Shown here: positions 18,028 to 27,208 of the stretch, one piece after another | How the letters are laid out: every line of letters starts with the position of its first letter | How positions within the stretch are numbered: the first letter of the stretch is position 1 | Source: Paludibacteraceae bacterium | GTDB taxonomy: Bacteria; Bacteroidota; Bacteroidia; Bacteroidales; Paludibacteraceae | Length of the DNA stretch: 64,000 nt | Assembly (NCBI GenBank): GCA_024401435.1 | Contig: JAKSLB010000016.1 | Location: forward strand, 1 to 64,000 | Direction: 5' to 3' | Position numbers and translations under genes: made by a program | The notes under the pieces: generated by a model | What the model was told of the DNA's origin: nothing | Seen by the model: only the letters and a program-made list of their open reading frames with translations | The model's database searches: none

Positions 18028-18317
18028 AATATTTTAATCAATAAAATAAAGCTCTATGAGTAATTCTTAAACTAAAAAAAGTTAAATATCAATAACGAAA
18101 ATTAATAAAATATATTCGAAAAAAATATTTCATTGATAATTTGAATGTTATAATTAGACGTTGATTTATGCAAAATGGTATGAGATGTATAATTGCTGGT
18201 TTTCGGGTATGAATTTTGTTGGATAACAACGCTGATGAACATCTAAAAGGGGCAATTTTGGACTAAAAGTAAAATCAAATGAAAATAATGATGCCCTTTT
18301 GCTTTAAATATTATTGC
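18028..18317. other. AT-rich intergenic spacer
   Basis: There is no ORF and no clear motif, only poly-A/T stretches leading to the repeat element that begins at 18318. Confidence 0.4.
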
Positions 18318-18754
18318 TGTCCGCTAAAAATAAAACAGCGTGAAAATACAGTCCACTAAGCCAATAAATACGCAAAGTGGACTTTTTTTTTGAAAAACAA
18401 CCCCCATAATCAAACAACGAGAGTTGAATCGGAGTCTCTTTTCTCGCAGACGCCCTGAAAGGGCAGTTTTCCCACAGCCTAGGGTAACACCCTAGGTGAA
18501 GATACCGATGATGGACATTTCGCCCTGAAGGGGCAAAAGCACTTTGCTGTATGATTCTTTTGCTCTTTCAGGGCGTATGATGGCGGTCAATCATTTCCCT
18601 TGGGCGTTACCCAAGGCTAAGAACTGTTGGGCTTTCAGCCCGTGGCATATTTATAAAATCAACAGTGGATTCTTTTAAAAAAAAGCGAATCCGCAATATT
18701 GTGTTTACTGGCATTCTGGAATGTATAGTTGACGATATTAATGTTTAGCGGACA
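18318..18754. mobile_element. TGTCCGCTAAA-bounded non-coding element, copy 1 (437 bp)
   Basis: The ends are TGTCCGCTAAA (18318-18328) and TTTAGCGGACA (18744-18754). The similarity continues inward for about 80 bp, giving long degenerate inverted repeats that each hold a hairpin with a GCCArTAAA-type loop (18350-18383 and, inverted, about 18681-18723). The cargo is a set of palindromes: GCCCTGAAAGGGC, CCTAGGGTAACACCCTAGG, TTGGGCGTTACCCAA and GGGCTTTCAGCCC. There is no transposase. The right end lies 8 bp from the stop codon of the EFR1 gene. It looks like a MITE-type element that gathers palindromic repeats. Confidence 0.6.
18350..18391 (+). other. conserved hairpin in element copy 1
   Basis: AGTCCAC (18350-18356) pairs with GTGGACT (18377-18383) around a loop containing GCCAATAAATA, followed by nine Ts. 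Copy 2 of the element has a different stem sequence but keeps the pairing and the loop (43759-43789). Confidence 0.6.
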
Positions 18755-18761
18755 CCAATAT

Positions 18762-19439
18762 TTAAATATAGATAATCAAATCAGAACATTTGAATGTTTT
18801 CAGATAGATAGACATCAAAGGTGTTAAATGAAAAGAAATGGCATTTTGAGGGCATCGATCTACGCATTGTAAACAACGAATACAGGTAGAGTCAGGTATC
18901 CCAAAATGAATGGAAGAACACAATTTGTCGCAAATTCCACATTGTGTGCAATCGGCTGATTTTATCAACTTCACTCCTATCTGACTTCTCCGTTTTGGGA
19001 AAAAGTTGGCAAATGGATTTTTGTAAGTTCGGGGAATTGAGGCCTCTTTATTGGAATGAATAGAATCAATGACAACATCTAATTTCTCAAATTCAGTGAA
19101 ATGTGTGTCATCTTTCAGATAGGCGTGTTTGCAAGGTATATATGCCCCTCCTCGAACAGTTCCTTTCACTAATTGTGCTGCTTCGTAAAGTACATTTCCA
19201 TAACAAATTTTCCCATAGGTCACTAACAATACGATGTTGTTGCATTGAAGGTTTGAAATTTTCTGTTTAACTAATTGTGGAATGTTTTGACAATGAACAG
19301 GAAATACAAGAAAAAGATTTTGAAATGTGTTGATTTCTAATTGTTTTAGATTAAACAAAGGATAACCACTTTTCTGACTGACATAAGAGGCTATTCGTAA
19401 AGATTCTCCTGTATTTGAATAATATATGACTCCGTTCAT
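18762..19439 (-). CDS. EFR1-family flavodoxin/ferredoxin protein
   Basis: This 225-residue redox protein has a flavodoxin-like N-terminal half with an FMN phosphate-loop motif (YYSNTGESLRIASY). Two 4Fe-4S motifs follow near the C-terminus: CTQCGICDKLC and CIRCLQCVDRCP. This is the EFR1 architecture. I take the ATG at 19439 because its ATGA overlaps the stop of the upstream PP-loop gene, which is translational coupling; a longer frame to 19472 exists. It probably supplies electrons to a partner enzyme. The last residues (KCSDLIIYI) abut a repeat element, so its original C-terminus may have been altered by insertion. Confidence 0.85.
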   Translation of the reverse strand: MNGVIYYSNTGESLRIASYVSQKSGYPLFNLKQLEINTFQNLFLVFPVHCQNIPQLVKQKISNLQCNNIVLLVTYGKICYGNVLYEAAQLVKGTVRGGAYIPCKHAYLKDDTHFTEFEKLDVVIDSIHSNKEASIPRTYKNPFANFFPKRRSQIGVKLIKSADCTQCGICDKLCSSIHFGIPDSTCIRCLQCVDRCPQNAISFHLTPLMSIYLKTFKCSDLIIYI

Positions 19440-20845
19440 TTGGGTTGAATAAAGGCTTCCATAATAGCACATTCAGGGATTTTTTCCATAGAAAATCCTA
19501 ATGTGCTTTCTATCTCTGCAATAGCATCTTCTTTTGTTAAACATTTGTTACTGCTTGCAATCGAGATTTCTAAGGCAGAGAATGGTATGAGGGTCGATTT
19601 CATCTCTCTGAAACGTTTGTATTGAGAGTATTCTTTGCATCGTTCAATCATGCAACTGGTGTGAAGTCCTTTAAGGGAAATGGATGGCTCCACCCAACCA
19701 CATTCTTGTATGATAATGTTTTTGATGGTTCTCCAATCGTATGTGCCTCCTGAAATTTCATTGAAATCGACTTGCACAAATCGAGGAATGTTTCCACTCC
19801 ATGATGATTGTCGAATGGCTTTTTTTAAGGGTTTTGTGAGATGCTCAATCTCTTTCATGGATTCTATAACATTCGTAACCAAATCACTTGAATAGCCAGA
19901 TAATCGTTTGAAAATGTTATCTCCATAGGCCAATTGTTTCATGGTTTGAAGTGTCTGAAACTGTCCGCTTTTTAACGGTGGATGAAGTGTTAGCACTCTT
20001 CCTACGTTGATTAATAAATTAAGAGCCTTTTGATTAGCAAACCGATAAGCAAATGCTGGTGCGATATGGTTGTAGTATAATCCGATGATCTGAGCTGGTT
20101 CGTTGCCTATTACAAAATAAGGTACTTTATTGGCTACAAGTTCGGGATAAAACAATACATAAGCAAGAGATGGACAAGCACACGTATTATCTGCTAAATC
20201 ATATAGTTTTTGGTACATTTTACGCATGTCACGTTCATTTACATATCGTGAGATGAATTCAACTGTTTCTAAATGTTTTTTTGCTCCTTCAATTGATTTT
20301 TTTGCACTTTCTGACATGAATGGGATTTCCCATGTACAGGCAAGAACACGTAGCTGACAAACTTTTGAAAGGTAATAAAGCAGATAGGTTGAGTCTTTCC
20401 CACCAGTGTAGAAAACAGCCACATCAAATCGAGATGATTTAGAACGTGGAAAGGTATTCATTACAGGGGTGACAGCTTTGAAGTTGGAAACGATGTCTTT
20501 GGTCTGACAAATTGGGCAAAGACCATTTTCATCAAATTCAATACCCGGAATGATATAATCATTTGCGGCACAATTGGTACAGAACCGAGCGTGTCGAAGT
20601 TGTGTCGGAATAACATTTAGATGATCGAATGTAACAATAATTCCTTTAGAAATAAGTGTGGAGATGATGTTTCGTTCTTCGTTAGATAATTCTTTAGGAA
20701 GTTGTTGTATGATGGCTTTTTGTCTGGCATTAATTTTTACGGATGTGTTGAATAAATTCTCTTTGTTTCTTAATCCGAAATAGACTAATTTATCATTGAC
20801 TAATTTCCATCGGTTTTGGATTGTGTAAAAATTGGAATTATTCAT
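19436..20845 (-). CDS. PP-loop ATPase with N-terminal winged-helix-like domain and zinc-knuckle
   Basis: This 469-residue protein has three recognisable parts. Residues 1-70 resemble the PqqD/RRE-type winged helix seen in peptide-modifying enzymes (EERNIISTLISKGIIV at its end). Residues ~90-118 hold a Cys4 zinc site (CTNC..CPIC) with FDENGLC, as in N-acetyl-sugar amidotransferases of the WbpG/PseA type. From ~135 comes a PP-loop domain with YTGGKDSTYLL. PP-loop enzymes adenylate a carbonyl or carboxyl group before adding N or S. It sits between a peptide transporter (gap of 1 bp) and EFR1 (4-bp overlap), suggesting one pathway. The substrate is unknown and the RRE resemblance is tentative. 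Confidence 0.7.
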   Translation of the reverse strand: MNNSNFYTIQNRWKLVNDKLVYFGLRNKENLFNTSVKINARQKAIIQQLPKELSNEERNIISTLISKGIIVTFDHLNVIPTQLRHARFCTNCAANDYIIPGIEFDENGLCPICQTKDIVSNFKAVTPVMNTFPRSKSSRFDVAVFYTGGKDSTYLLYYLSKVCQLRVLACTWEIPFMSESAKKSIEGAKKHLETVEFISRYVNERDMRKMYQKLYDLADNTCACPSLAYVLFYPELVANKVPYFVIGNEPAQIIGLYYNHIAPAFAYRFANQKALNLLINVGRVLTLHPPLKSGQFQTLQTMKQLAYGDNIFKRLSGYSSDLVTNVIESMKEIEHLTKPLKKAIRQSSWSGNIPRFVQVDFNEISGGTYDWRTIKNIIIQECGWVEPSISLKGLHTSCMIERCKEYSQYKRFREMKSTLIPFSALEISIASSNKCLTKEDAIAEIESTLGFSMEKIPECAIMEAFIQPK

Positions 20846-20846
20846 C

Positions 20847-22214
20847 TTACAATTTACCGTGTGAATTTTTTAACAACCATTTACGAAGACTAAATAATAA
20901 AACACCCATTGCGATGGAAAAGATGGCAATGAATTTGAAAATAACACCAGCACCTAACGTTGTTGTATAAGAAGCCAATAAACCACCAATCGTATTGGCA
21001 AAGAAACTGCTTAATAGCCAGCATCCCATCATTAGAGAAGCTAATTTGACAGGAGATAATTTAGAAACCATGGAGAGACCTATAGGAGATAAACAGAGTT
21101 CTCCTAAGGTATGGAACAAGTAAGCAAAAATCATAAAGAGGATATTTGCTTTGATGGTCTCATCTTCGATATCTCCACCCCGTTGCATAACTGCTCCTAC
21201 TAAGATTAAAAATCCTATTCCAAGAAGAATCATTCCAAGAGACATTTTTGTGGGTACATCGGGATCTTTCTTCTTTTTGGAAAGATATTTCCAAAAAATG
21301 GATAATAGAGGCGCAATCAAGACAATGAAAACAGGATTGATGGATTGAAACCATTCAGTTGGAACAATGAATCCATTAATGTTTCTGTCTATATACTTGT
21401 TGGTATAGAGTGTCATGGAACTACCTGCTTGCTCGAATCCTGCGAAAAAGAAGATACTGAAAATAACAAAGACAAGGATTACTTTGATTCTATCCTTTTC
21501 CTCTTGTGTAAGAGGCGTGTTGTCATTTGATATCGTTTGTGGATTTGCTTTGATTCTATCATTATCCTCCTGTGCAAGAGGTATGTTGTCTTCAGTTGTT
21601 ATTTGTTTTTTTTGTGGCATTTTGCATAAATTGCCTAAATAGTGATTTCCCAATAGTTCGAAAATCAGCCAACCCAAGAGCATGCCGATGGCAGCAATAA
21701 GGAAACCGTATCGATATCCATATTTGAGGGAAAAATAACCTGTTAGAAGAGGGGCAAATAAGGCTCCAAGATTAATGCCCATATAAAAAATAGTGTAGGC
21801 GGAATCTTTGCGAACGTCATTCGGTTTATATAGGTTACCCACAATCACAGAGATGTTGGGCTTGAAAAATCCGTTTCCGATGATAAGTAAAGTCAGTCCG
21901 AGATACAAAAAGGTTAAACTTGCTTCGTAGAAAAGACAAAACTGACCACACATCATGGTGATGGCACCTATAGAAATAGCTCGACGCTGACCTAAATAGT
22001 TATCAGCTAACCAACCACCGATCAGAGGTGTGAAGTAGACTAAACCAGTGAAGATTCCATATAGTAAGGAGGCGTTTTGATCACTAAAACCTAAACCGCC
22101 ATCAATTAAAGATTGGGTTAAATAAAGAACTAATAAAGCTCTCATGCCGTAGTAACTGAAACGTTCCCACATTTCAGTGGCAAAAAGTAGATAAAGTCCT
22201 TTGGGATGTGTCAT
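20847..22214 (-). CDS. POT/PTR family oligopeptide:H+ symporter
   Basis: This 455-residue, roughly 12-helix inner-membrane transporter belongs to the proton-dependent oligopeptide family. The N-terminus HPKGLYLLFATEMWERFSYYGMRALLVLYL is diagnostic and contains the ExxER-like proton-coupling motif. I use the ATG at 22214 because the longer frame to 22259 runs through the floA terminator hairpin. The central cytoplasmic loop contains a tandem 22-residue duplication (NIPLAQEDNDRIKA, then NTPLTQEEKDRIKV). It is the first gene of a three-gene operon with the PP-loop and EFR1 genes, so it may import or export the peptide they act on. Confidence 0.88.
   Translation of the reverse strand: MTHPKGLYLLFATEMWERFSYYGMRALLVLYLTQSLIDGGLGFSDQNASLLYGIFTGLVYFTPLIGGWLADNYLGQRRAISIGAITMMCGQFCLFYEASLTFLYLGLTLLIIGNGFFKPNISVIVGNLYKPNDVRKDSAYTIFYMGINLGALFAPLLTGYFSLKYGYRYGFLIAAIGMLLGWLIFELLGNHYLGNLCKMPQKKQITTEDNIPLAQEDNDRIKANPQTISNDNTPLTQEEKDRIKVILVFVIFSIFFFAGFEQAGSSMTLYTNKYIDRNINGFIVPTEWFQSINPVFIVLIAPLLSIFWKYLSKKKKDPDVPTKMSLGMILLGIGFLILVGAVMQRGGDIEDETIKANILFMIFAYLFHTLGELCLSPIGLSMVSKLSPVKLASLMMGCWLLSSFFANTIGGLLASYTTTLGAGVIFKFIAIFSIAMGVLLFSLRKWLLKNSHGKL
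21482..21590. repeat. 66-bp-spaced tandem duplication inside the POT gene
   Basis: TTTGATTCTATC starts near 21482 and again near 21548, with about 40 bases of strong similarity each (TCCTCTTGTGTAAGAGG against TCCTCCTGTGCAAGAGG). It keeps the reading frame and lengthens the central loop. Confidence 0.6.
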
Positions 22215-22223
22215 TTGAGTGAA

Positions 22224-22266
22224 ATAAAAAAAAGAGAATGAGGAATTAGATTCCGTCATTCTCTTT
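22224..22266 (-). terminator. terminator of floA
   Basis: AAGAGAATGA (22231-22240) pairs with TCATTCTCTT (22256-22265). On the minus strand a T-run follows. It overlaps the false N-terminal extension of the POT gene. Confidence 0.75.
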
Positions 22267-22280
22267 TATGTAACGTATTG

Positions 22281-23261
22281 TTATTTTTCGTTTGATTTTT
22301 GTGATGGTTTACCAATGGATTCACGCATTGCTGTATCAGCTTCTATATTTTTCATGCGGTAGTAATCCATGATACCCATATTTCCTGATTTAAGAGCTTC
22401 AGACATAGCCTTAGGAATTTCAGCTTCAGCTTCGATTACTTTCGCACGAGCTTCTTGAGCTTTAGCCTTCATTTCTTGTTCAGCAGCGATAGCCATTGCA
22501 CGACGTTCCTCTGCTTTAGCTTGAGCGATGTTCTTATCAGCTTGAGCTTGGTCAATTTGTAATTGAGCACCAATGTTCTTTCCTACGTCGATATCAGCGA
22601 TATCAATAGAAAGAATTTCGAAGGCTGTTCCTGCATCCAAACCTTTCTTCAATACTAATTTTGAAATTGAATCTGGATTTTCCAACACGGATTTGTGAGA
22701 TTCACTAGAACCGATAGACGAAACAATACCTTCACCTACACGGGCTAAGATTGTCTCCTCTCCTGCTCCTCCGACTAATTGTTGCAAGTTAGCACGAACG
22801 GTAACACGAGCTTTCGCAATCAACTGAATACCATCTTTTGCAACTGCTGTTACAGGAGGTGTGTCGATGACTTTTGGATTAACGGACATTTGTACAGCTT
22901 GTAATACATCACGTCCTGCCAAATCGATACCTGTTACCATTTTGAAATCCAAATCAATGTTTGCTTTGGATGCTGAGACTAACGCATGCACAACACGATC
23001 AACGTGACCACCTGCTAGGTAGTGAGCTTCCAATTCATCACGTGTGATGGATTTCAACCCTGCTTTGTGTGCTTCAATCAAACATTGTACAATCAATTCA
23101 GGTGGTACGTGACGAATACGTGACACGAACAATTGTACTAACGATACATTCACACCAGACACTTTAGCCGACAACCAAAGTAGTACTGGAAAAAAGTGGA
23201 GAAATAGTGCTAATAAGATAACACACACTACAATTCCAACTATAAGTAATACACCTTGCAT
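22281..23261 (-). CDS. floA: flotillin-like protein FloA
   Basis: This 326-residue membrane scaffold protein has one N-terminal hydrophobic segment (~4-30), an SPFH-like domain with [14 protein letters not shown] and [16 protein letters not shown], and an alanine/glutamate-rich C-terminal coiled coil ([30 protein letters not shown]..). It matches bacterial FloA (YqfA) over its full length. FloA organises membrane microdomains. It is followed by its own terminator, so it is separate from the POT operon downstream. Confidence 0.93.
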   Translation of the reverse strand: MQGVLLIVGIVVCVILLALFLHFFPVLLWLSAKVSGVNVSLVQLFVSRIRHVPPELIVQCLIEAHKAGLKSITRDELEAHYLAGGHVDRVVHALVSASKANIDLDFKMVTGIDLAGRDVLQAVQMSVNPKVIDTPPVTAVAKDGIQLIAKARVTVRANLQQLVGGAGEETILARVGEGIVSSIGSSESHKSVLENPDSISKLVLKKGLDAGTAFEILSIDIADIDVGKNIGAQLQIDQAQADKNIAQAKAEERRAMAIAAEQEMKAKAQEARAKVIEAEAEIPKAMSEALKSGNMGIMDYYRMKNIEADTAMRESIGKPSQKSNEK

Positions 23262-23419
23262 AAAATATAATTATTTAATTGTTAAATGCGAATTAAAATA
23301 TCATTTCATAATTTGTGTCATATAGACGATGTTAACAAAGTTATATGAATAGAATGAATTATAAAAATGATATATGGAAAATTTTTTTATAAAATTTATA
23401 AATAATCGCTATGTGTTGT

Positions 23420-24379
23420 TTAGATGGATTGATAATAACTATATACTACATAACTATATGCAATATTGATGGCAAAAATCACTAATAGATAGCGGACAAT
23501 TAGTCTATAATCACCTGCATTGACAGCTTTGTTAATGATATAGAATAAACTGAGTGCAGGTATTATCGTACCACATATATAAAAACGATAAGAAAGACTA
23601 TTCTGAAGCATTGGTGTCTTGTAAATGATAAAGGCAAATATCAGACAAATTAATGTATTCCATACGTAGAGAATCCATTTTGTTTTTTGCTCCCCTAAAA
23701 CAATTGGTAAGGTGTGACACTCTAATTCTCTATCCCCTTTTTGTGTGGCTAAATCTTTGATGACCTCTATCATAAACGTCCATCCAAAGGCCATTAACGA
23801 AAATCCTAAGATTTGCATCATGTTTTCATTCATAAGGTATGCCAAGTCTGGTGATGTCTTATATTCTACAGCTAAAAATCTGTTTTCAAAAAGTGCTACC
23901 ATAAATGGAACCAATCCCATTAAAAATGATACGATAAGGTTACCAACAATAAGCATTCTTTTGTAAGAAGAGGAATAAAACCAAAGGATACCAGAGATAA
24001 ATAATAGCATGATAGCATAGTCTATGGATCGTGCATGCCAGCATAATAATAGTGCAAATACAATACCGATGACTGTGAGCACGATATAGAGTGTCATAGC
24101 CGTATGCTTATCCATGGTTCTGCCAACTATTCTTGTAAGTGGTCGGTTGATTTGGTCTATTTTCAAATCAAAATAATCGTTGATGACAAATCCTCCTGCA
24201 GCCATAAATACAGTTGCTCCAATAAGATTAATCAGATCCAAAATGGGCATGGAAGGCATTACACCCAATGACTTTGTTGAGGGTACAATGACGAAAAAAT
24301 ACATGAGAACTTGAAATGCTGCAATGAGCAGTAAAGTGGGTATATGTAATAACCGGGCATAATCTTTTATTGTATCCAT
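23420..24379 (-). CDS. UbiA-family prenyltransferase (geranylgeranylglycerol-phosphate geranylgeranyltransferase-like)
   Basis: This 319-residue protein has about eight or nine membrane helices with the two Asp-rich prenyl-diphosphate motifs of UbiA enzymes: NDYFDLKIDQINRP (~67-80) and KDLATQKGDRELE (~208-220). Bacteroidota homologues in this gene context are usually annotated as geranylgeranylglycerol-phosphate geranylgeranyltransferase; the true substrate in bacteria is uncertain. It follows KdsC by 41 bp in a six-gene minus-strand run. Confidence 0.85.
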   Translation of the reverse strand: MDTIKDYARLLHIPTLLLIAAFQVLMYFFVIVPSTKSLGVMPSMPILDLINLIGATVFMAAGGFVINDYFDLKIDQINRPLTRIVGRTMDKHTAMTLYIVLTVIGIVFALLLCWHARSIDYAIMLLFISGILWFYSSSYKRMLIVGNLIVSFLMGLVPFMVALFENRFLAVEYKTSPDLAYLMNENMMQILGFSLMAFGWTFMIEVIKDLATQKGDRELECHTLPIVLGEQKTKWILYVWNTLICLIFAFIIYKTPMLQNSLSYRFYICGTIIPALSLFYIINKAVNAGDYRLIVRYLLVIFAINIAYSYVVYSYYQSI

Positions 24380-24420
24380 CTTATTAAATACTTTTTATCA
24401 TTTATCTTTTCTTTATGAGT

Positions 24421-24939
24421 TTACCATCCGAAAGCTTCTGCATTATCCATCCAATCACCATTGGCTTTCATAACTTGTTCGATAACGTCTCTTCCACAAC
24501 CTTTCCCTCCTTCTTTGGGAGAAATATAACGAGCAATGGCTTTTATTTCTGGTGCTGCATCGGCAGGACAACAAGGAAATCCACAATGTTTCATAATTTG
24601 ATAGTCTGGAATGTCATCCCCCATATAAAGAACCTCTTCCGATTTCAAATTATATTTTTTTAGAAATTCTTTATAGGTTTCAATCTTATAGGCTGCCCCC
24701 ATATAGACGTCTTGTATGCCTAACCCTTCGAATCTCTTCCGGACAGCTTCTGTTTTGCCACCAGTGATAATTGCTAAACGGTACCCTTTTTTGACGGCTA
24801 ATTGTATGGCATAACCATCTTTGATATTGACCATTCTCATAGGTTCCCCTGATGGGTGTAAAGGTACACAATCAGATGAGAGAACACCATCAACGTCAAA
24901 AACAATTGCTTTTACTTTTTGTAAGTCTTCTTTAAACAT
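24421..24939 (-). CDS. kdsC: KdsC-type HAD phosphatase (3-deoxy-manno-octulosonate-8-phosphatase)
   Basis: This 172-residue cytoplasmic HAD phosphatase of the small, cap-less C0 type has motif [11 protein letters not shown] (nucleophile and acid Asp), motif II ITGG, the lysine in AAYKIETY, and motif [14 protein letters not shown]. It matches the Kdo-8-phosphate phosphatase of lipid A-core synthesis. The start overlaps the DUF2520 gene by 8 bp, indicating coupling. Confidence 0.87.
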   Translation of the reverse strand: MFKEDLQKVKAIVFDVDGVLSSDCVPLHPSGEPMRMVNIKDGYAIQLAVKKGYRLAIITGGKTEAVRKRFEGLGIQDVYMGAAYKIETYKEFLKKYNLKSEEVLYMGDDIPDYQIMKHCGFPCCPADAAPEIKAIARYISPKEGGKGCGRDVIEQVMKANGDWMDNAEAFGW

Positions 24940-25744
24940 TTTTTGATTTTAAATCTAATTCGTGAATGGATTCTGACATGATTTTGTAGATATCCAACAT
25001 TCTTGGATTTTCTTTTAACATCTCTTCATGCATCGACATGACATTTTTGTCATATCGAACAGCCGGACCAGATTGTGCTTGGATGGGATCAATAAAATGA
25101 ACCTTTTCGGATGTCTCTTCTATTAGTGGTAATAACACTTCAAAAGGAACTCCAGCTGCTTTGGCTAATTCTCCACCCAAAGCATAGGCGTGATTGGCAA
25201 AATTGCATGCGAATACAGCTGCTAAGTGTATTTTCTTTCTATCTTCGGAATTTGCTTTGAAGAGTTTTGATGAGATGGATGAAGATACATTCATCAGTAA
25301 ATCAGATACTTCTGTGTTCGAGCCTTCTAAAAGGAAGGGAACTTTTGAAAAATCCACCTTTTTTGCTTTTGAGAAGGTCTGCATGGGGTATAAAACACCT
25401 CGATTGATACTATATTTGGATAAAATATCGATAGAAATGCTACCAGCAGTATGGACGATAACTTTATTTTTTATGATATTATATGCTTGGTCAAGGACCT
25501 CTGTGATGACAGAATCTTTTAGTGCACAAATATACAAATCTGCCATCGTTGTGATGGCAGTTGCATTAGTTGTATAGTTGCAATTTAGTTTTTCCGCTAA
25601 TTCGATAGCGTTGCTTTCCGTTCTACTGAAAACTTGCAAAATTGTATAGCCAGCATCATAAAGAGCCAATGAAAGTTGAGTGGCAAGATTACCGCTACCG
25701 ATAAAGCAAATTTTTGTTTGTTTAGTCATCTTTGTCATCATCAT
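24932..25744 (-). CDS. Rossmann-fold oxidoreductase-like protein with DUF2520 domain
   Basis: This 270-residue protein has an NAD(P)-binding motif ([17 protein letters not shown]) and a C-terminal helical DUF2520 domain ([17 protein letters not shown]..). It is related to pyrroline-5-carboxylate and ketopantoate reductase folds, but the family reaction is not established. Several in-frame ATGs exist at the N-terminus. The one at 25729 overlaps the upstream stop most tightly; I keep the most upstream. In Bacteroidota this gene typically precedes kdsC, the UbiA gene and maf. Here maf lies about 34 kb away. Confidence 0.82.
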   Translation of the reverse strand: MMMTKMTKQTKICFIGSGNLATQLSLALYDAGYTILQVFSRTESNAIELAEKLNCNYTTNATAITTMADLYICALKDSVITEVLDQAYNIIKNKVIVHTAGSISIDILSKYSINRGVLYPMQTFSKAKKVDFSKVPFLLEGSNTEVSDLLMNVSSSISSKLFKANSEDRKKIHLAAVFACNFANHAYALGGELAKAAGVPFEVLLPLIEETSEKVHFIDPIQAQSGPAVRYDKNVMSMHEEMLKENPRMLDIYKIMSESIHELDLKSKNV

Positions 25745-26165
25745 TGATTTCTTCTACCTCAACAGTAGTAGTGTCATTGTCAATGTTCTGTTGGATAGTA
25801 TTTCCCGTTGATGTTTGATCTTCAATACCTTTTTTCTTCTTAACGGAAGTGATGAGTAAAACACCAATACCAATTAGTAATAAAGGTCCAAATAGATGAG
25901 CAAATTGACCAATGTAGTCTGCTATCGTTGGAATCCATACGATAAGGGCAATAATTCCAAAAACTGCAGCAACTTTGGTATCTTTTCCATATAAAAATAT
26001 AGCAGCTAGATAGAGCGGAAAAGCTTTGTAATTCAGCAATGGATTATCAGGAGAAAGGAGATCCAATGCTTTTAAAAGATATAGGACACCAAATAAAACG
26101 AAAGAGATACCGCAAAGGATTTTTCTATCTTTGGGCTCTAATTTATTGTAAAAAGGTATTTCCAT
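25722..26165 (-). CDS. small membrane protein, LiaI/DUF5668-like
   Basis: This 147-residue protein has about four hydrophobic helices (residues ~16-110) and a long acidic C-terminal tail ([16 protein letters not shown]). The pattern resembles DUF5668/LiaI-type envelope-stress membrane proteins, but the identity is uncertain. The 3' end overlaps the DUF2520 gene by 23 bp. Confidence 0.6.
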   Translation of the reverse strand: MEIPFYNKLEPKDRKILCGISFVLFGVLYLLKALDLLSPDNPLLNYKAFPLYLAAIFLYGKDTKVAAVFGIIALIVWIPTIADYIGQFAHLFGPLLLIGIGVLLITSVKKKKGIEDQTSTGNTIQQNIDNDTTTVEVEEINDDDKDD

Positions 26166-26207
26166 ATGCTAATTAATTTATGTTTATATAAAAAATGAAA
26201 GGGAGGA

Positions 26208-26735
26208 TCAGAAAGAGTTCTTTTTGACTTTATCCCACTTCAAACGAGTTTCATCAAATGGATTTTTCTCTTCGTTTTTATATCCAATAGCGATGATACA
26301 TTCTATGCGCAATCCTTCTGGAGCATTGATAATCTCTTTAAGATAATCTTCTGTCGTTTGATTGTCTGATTTCATACGATTTCGCACTTGAATCCAGCAA
26401 GATCCTAATCCAAGATCTTCTGCAGCTAATTGCATGTAAGCAGCAGCGATGGAGGCATCTTCTACCCATACATCACTAAGAGATTCTTCTGCTAAAACAA
26501 TGATTGCGGCAGGTGCTCCATCAAGAAATTTGCAACCCATTTCACGACATACAGACATCTGAAGCAGTTTTTCTTGTTCGTCCACTACTACGAATTGCCA
26601 AGGTTGACATCGTTTAGAGGATGGAGCCATAAGTGCGGCTTTCAATATGTTCTTTAGTTTATCCTCTTCAACAGGACGATCCTGAAATTTACGGATACTT
26701 CTTCTTGTTTTAGCTAATTCGTTAAATGTATTCAT
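26208..26735 (-). CDS. nitroreductase family protein
   Basis: This 175-residue FMN-dependent reductase of the nitroreductase superfamily starts with RRSIRKFQDRPVEEDKL. It has APSSKRCQPWQFVVV for FMN phosphate contacts and AAYMQLAAEDLGLGSCWIQVR. It probably acts as a homodimer in the cytoplasm using NAD(P)H; the natural substrate is unknown. It lies 16 bp downstream of the DUF4359 gene. Confidence 0.88.
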   Translation of the reverse strand: MNTFNELAKTRRSIRKFQDRPVEEDKLKNILKAALMAPSSKRCQPWQFVVVDEQEKLLQMSVCREMGCKFLDGAPAAIIVLAEESLSDVWVEDASIAAAYMQLAAEDLGLGSCWIQVRNRMKSDNQTTEDYLKEIINAPEGLRIECIIAIGYKNEEKNPFDETRLKWDKVKKNSF

Positions 26736-26751
26736 ATTTTACAAAATCTTC

Positions 26752-27123
26752 TTATTTTAAATAATCTTGGAAAACAGTTTCTAATTTACTTGTGACGAAA
26801 ACTTTGTTTAAAAGTCCGACACCAACAGTGTAATCTTCGCCTTGCCATTTGCATTTTGTAAGAGAACACACAACATAATTGTCACGGTAAACAATCTGAT
26901 CTACAGTGGAATCAACCACTTTGTTACCAACAAGAGAACCTAATGTTTTCCCTAAAACTTTATAGACTTCTTTTTCACTAGAAGTTTTTTCGTCAATTTT
27001 TGATTGCATTGATTCTTGCAATTTCTCTTTGACTGCTTGTTTGTGAGAGTCTTCTGATGGATTTGTTACAGCTAATGCTACGGCGATGATAGCCAATAAA
27101 ATAAGAATTAACTTGCCTTTCAT
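26752..27123 (-). CDS. DUF4359-like exported small protein
   Basis: This 123-residue protein has an N-terminal hydrophobic anchor (KLILILLAIIAVALAVTNPSE) and a DUF4359-like remainder, with the recognisable pattern of the initial LAVTNP and a C-terminal SLTKCKWQGEDYTVGVGLLNKVF. Function is unknown. It starts divergently from the pentapeptide-like lipoprotein gene and begins the run ending with the UbiA gene. Confidence 0.75.
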   Translation of the reverse strand: MKGKLILILLAIIAVALAVTNPSEDSHKQAVKEKLQESMQSKIDEKTSSEKEVYKVLGKTLGSLVGNKVVDSTVDQIVYRDNYVVCSLTKCKWQGEDYTVGVGLLNKVFVTSKLETVFQDYLK

Positions 27124-27179
27124 ATTTTTTTGCTTTTTAATTTTTTCGCTAAGGTATAAATTTTTACCAATTTTTGCGC

Positions 27180-27187
27180 TATATTTG
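27180..27187 (+). promoter_or_regulatory. -7 box for the pentapeptide-like lipoprotein
   Basis: TATATTTG ends 21 bases before the ATG at 27209. This rules out the open frame that extends upstream to 27086. Confidence 0.6.
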
Positions 27188-27208
27188 CGAGAGAAAAATA
27201 TTACTGAA

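Noticed and set aside
18762-22214. Definite RiPP biosynthetic cluster
   Set aside because: No precursor peptide gene was seen, and the recognition-element resemblance is visual only. It is kept as a hypothesis.
22215-22259. N-terminal extension of the POT transporter (MTESNSSF..)
   Set aside because: It is encoded by the floA terminator hairpin and does not match the family N-terminus.
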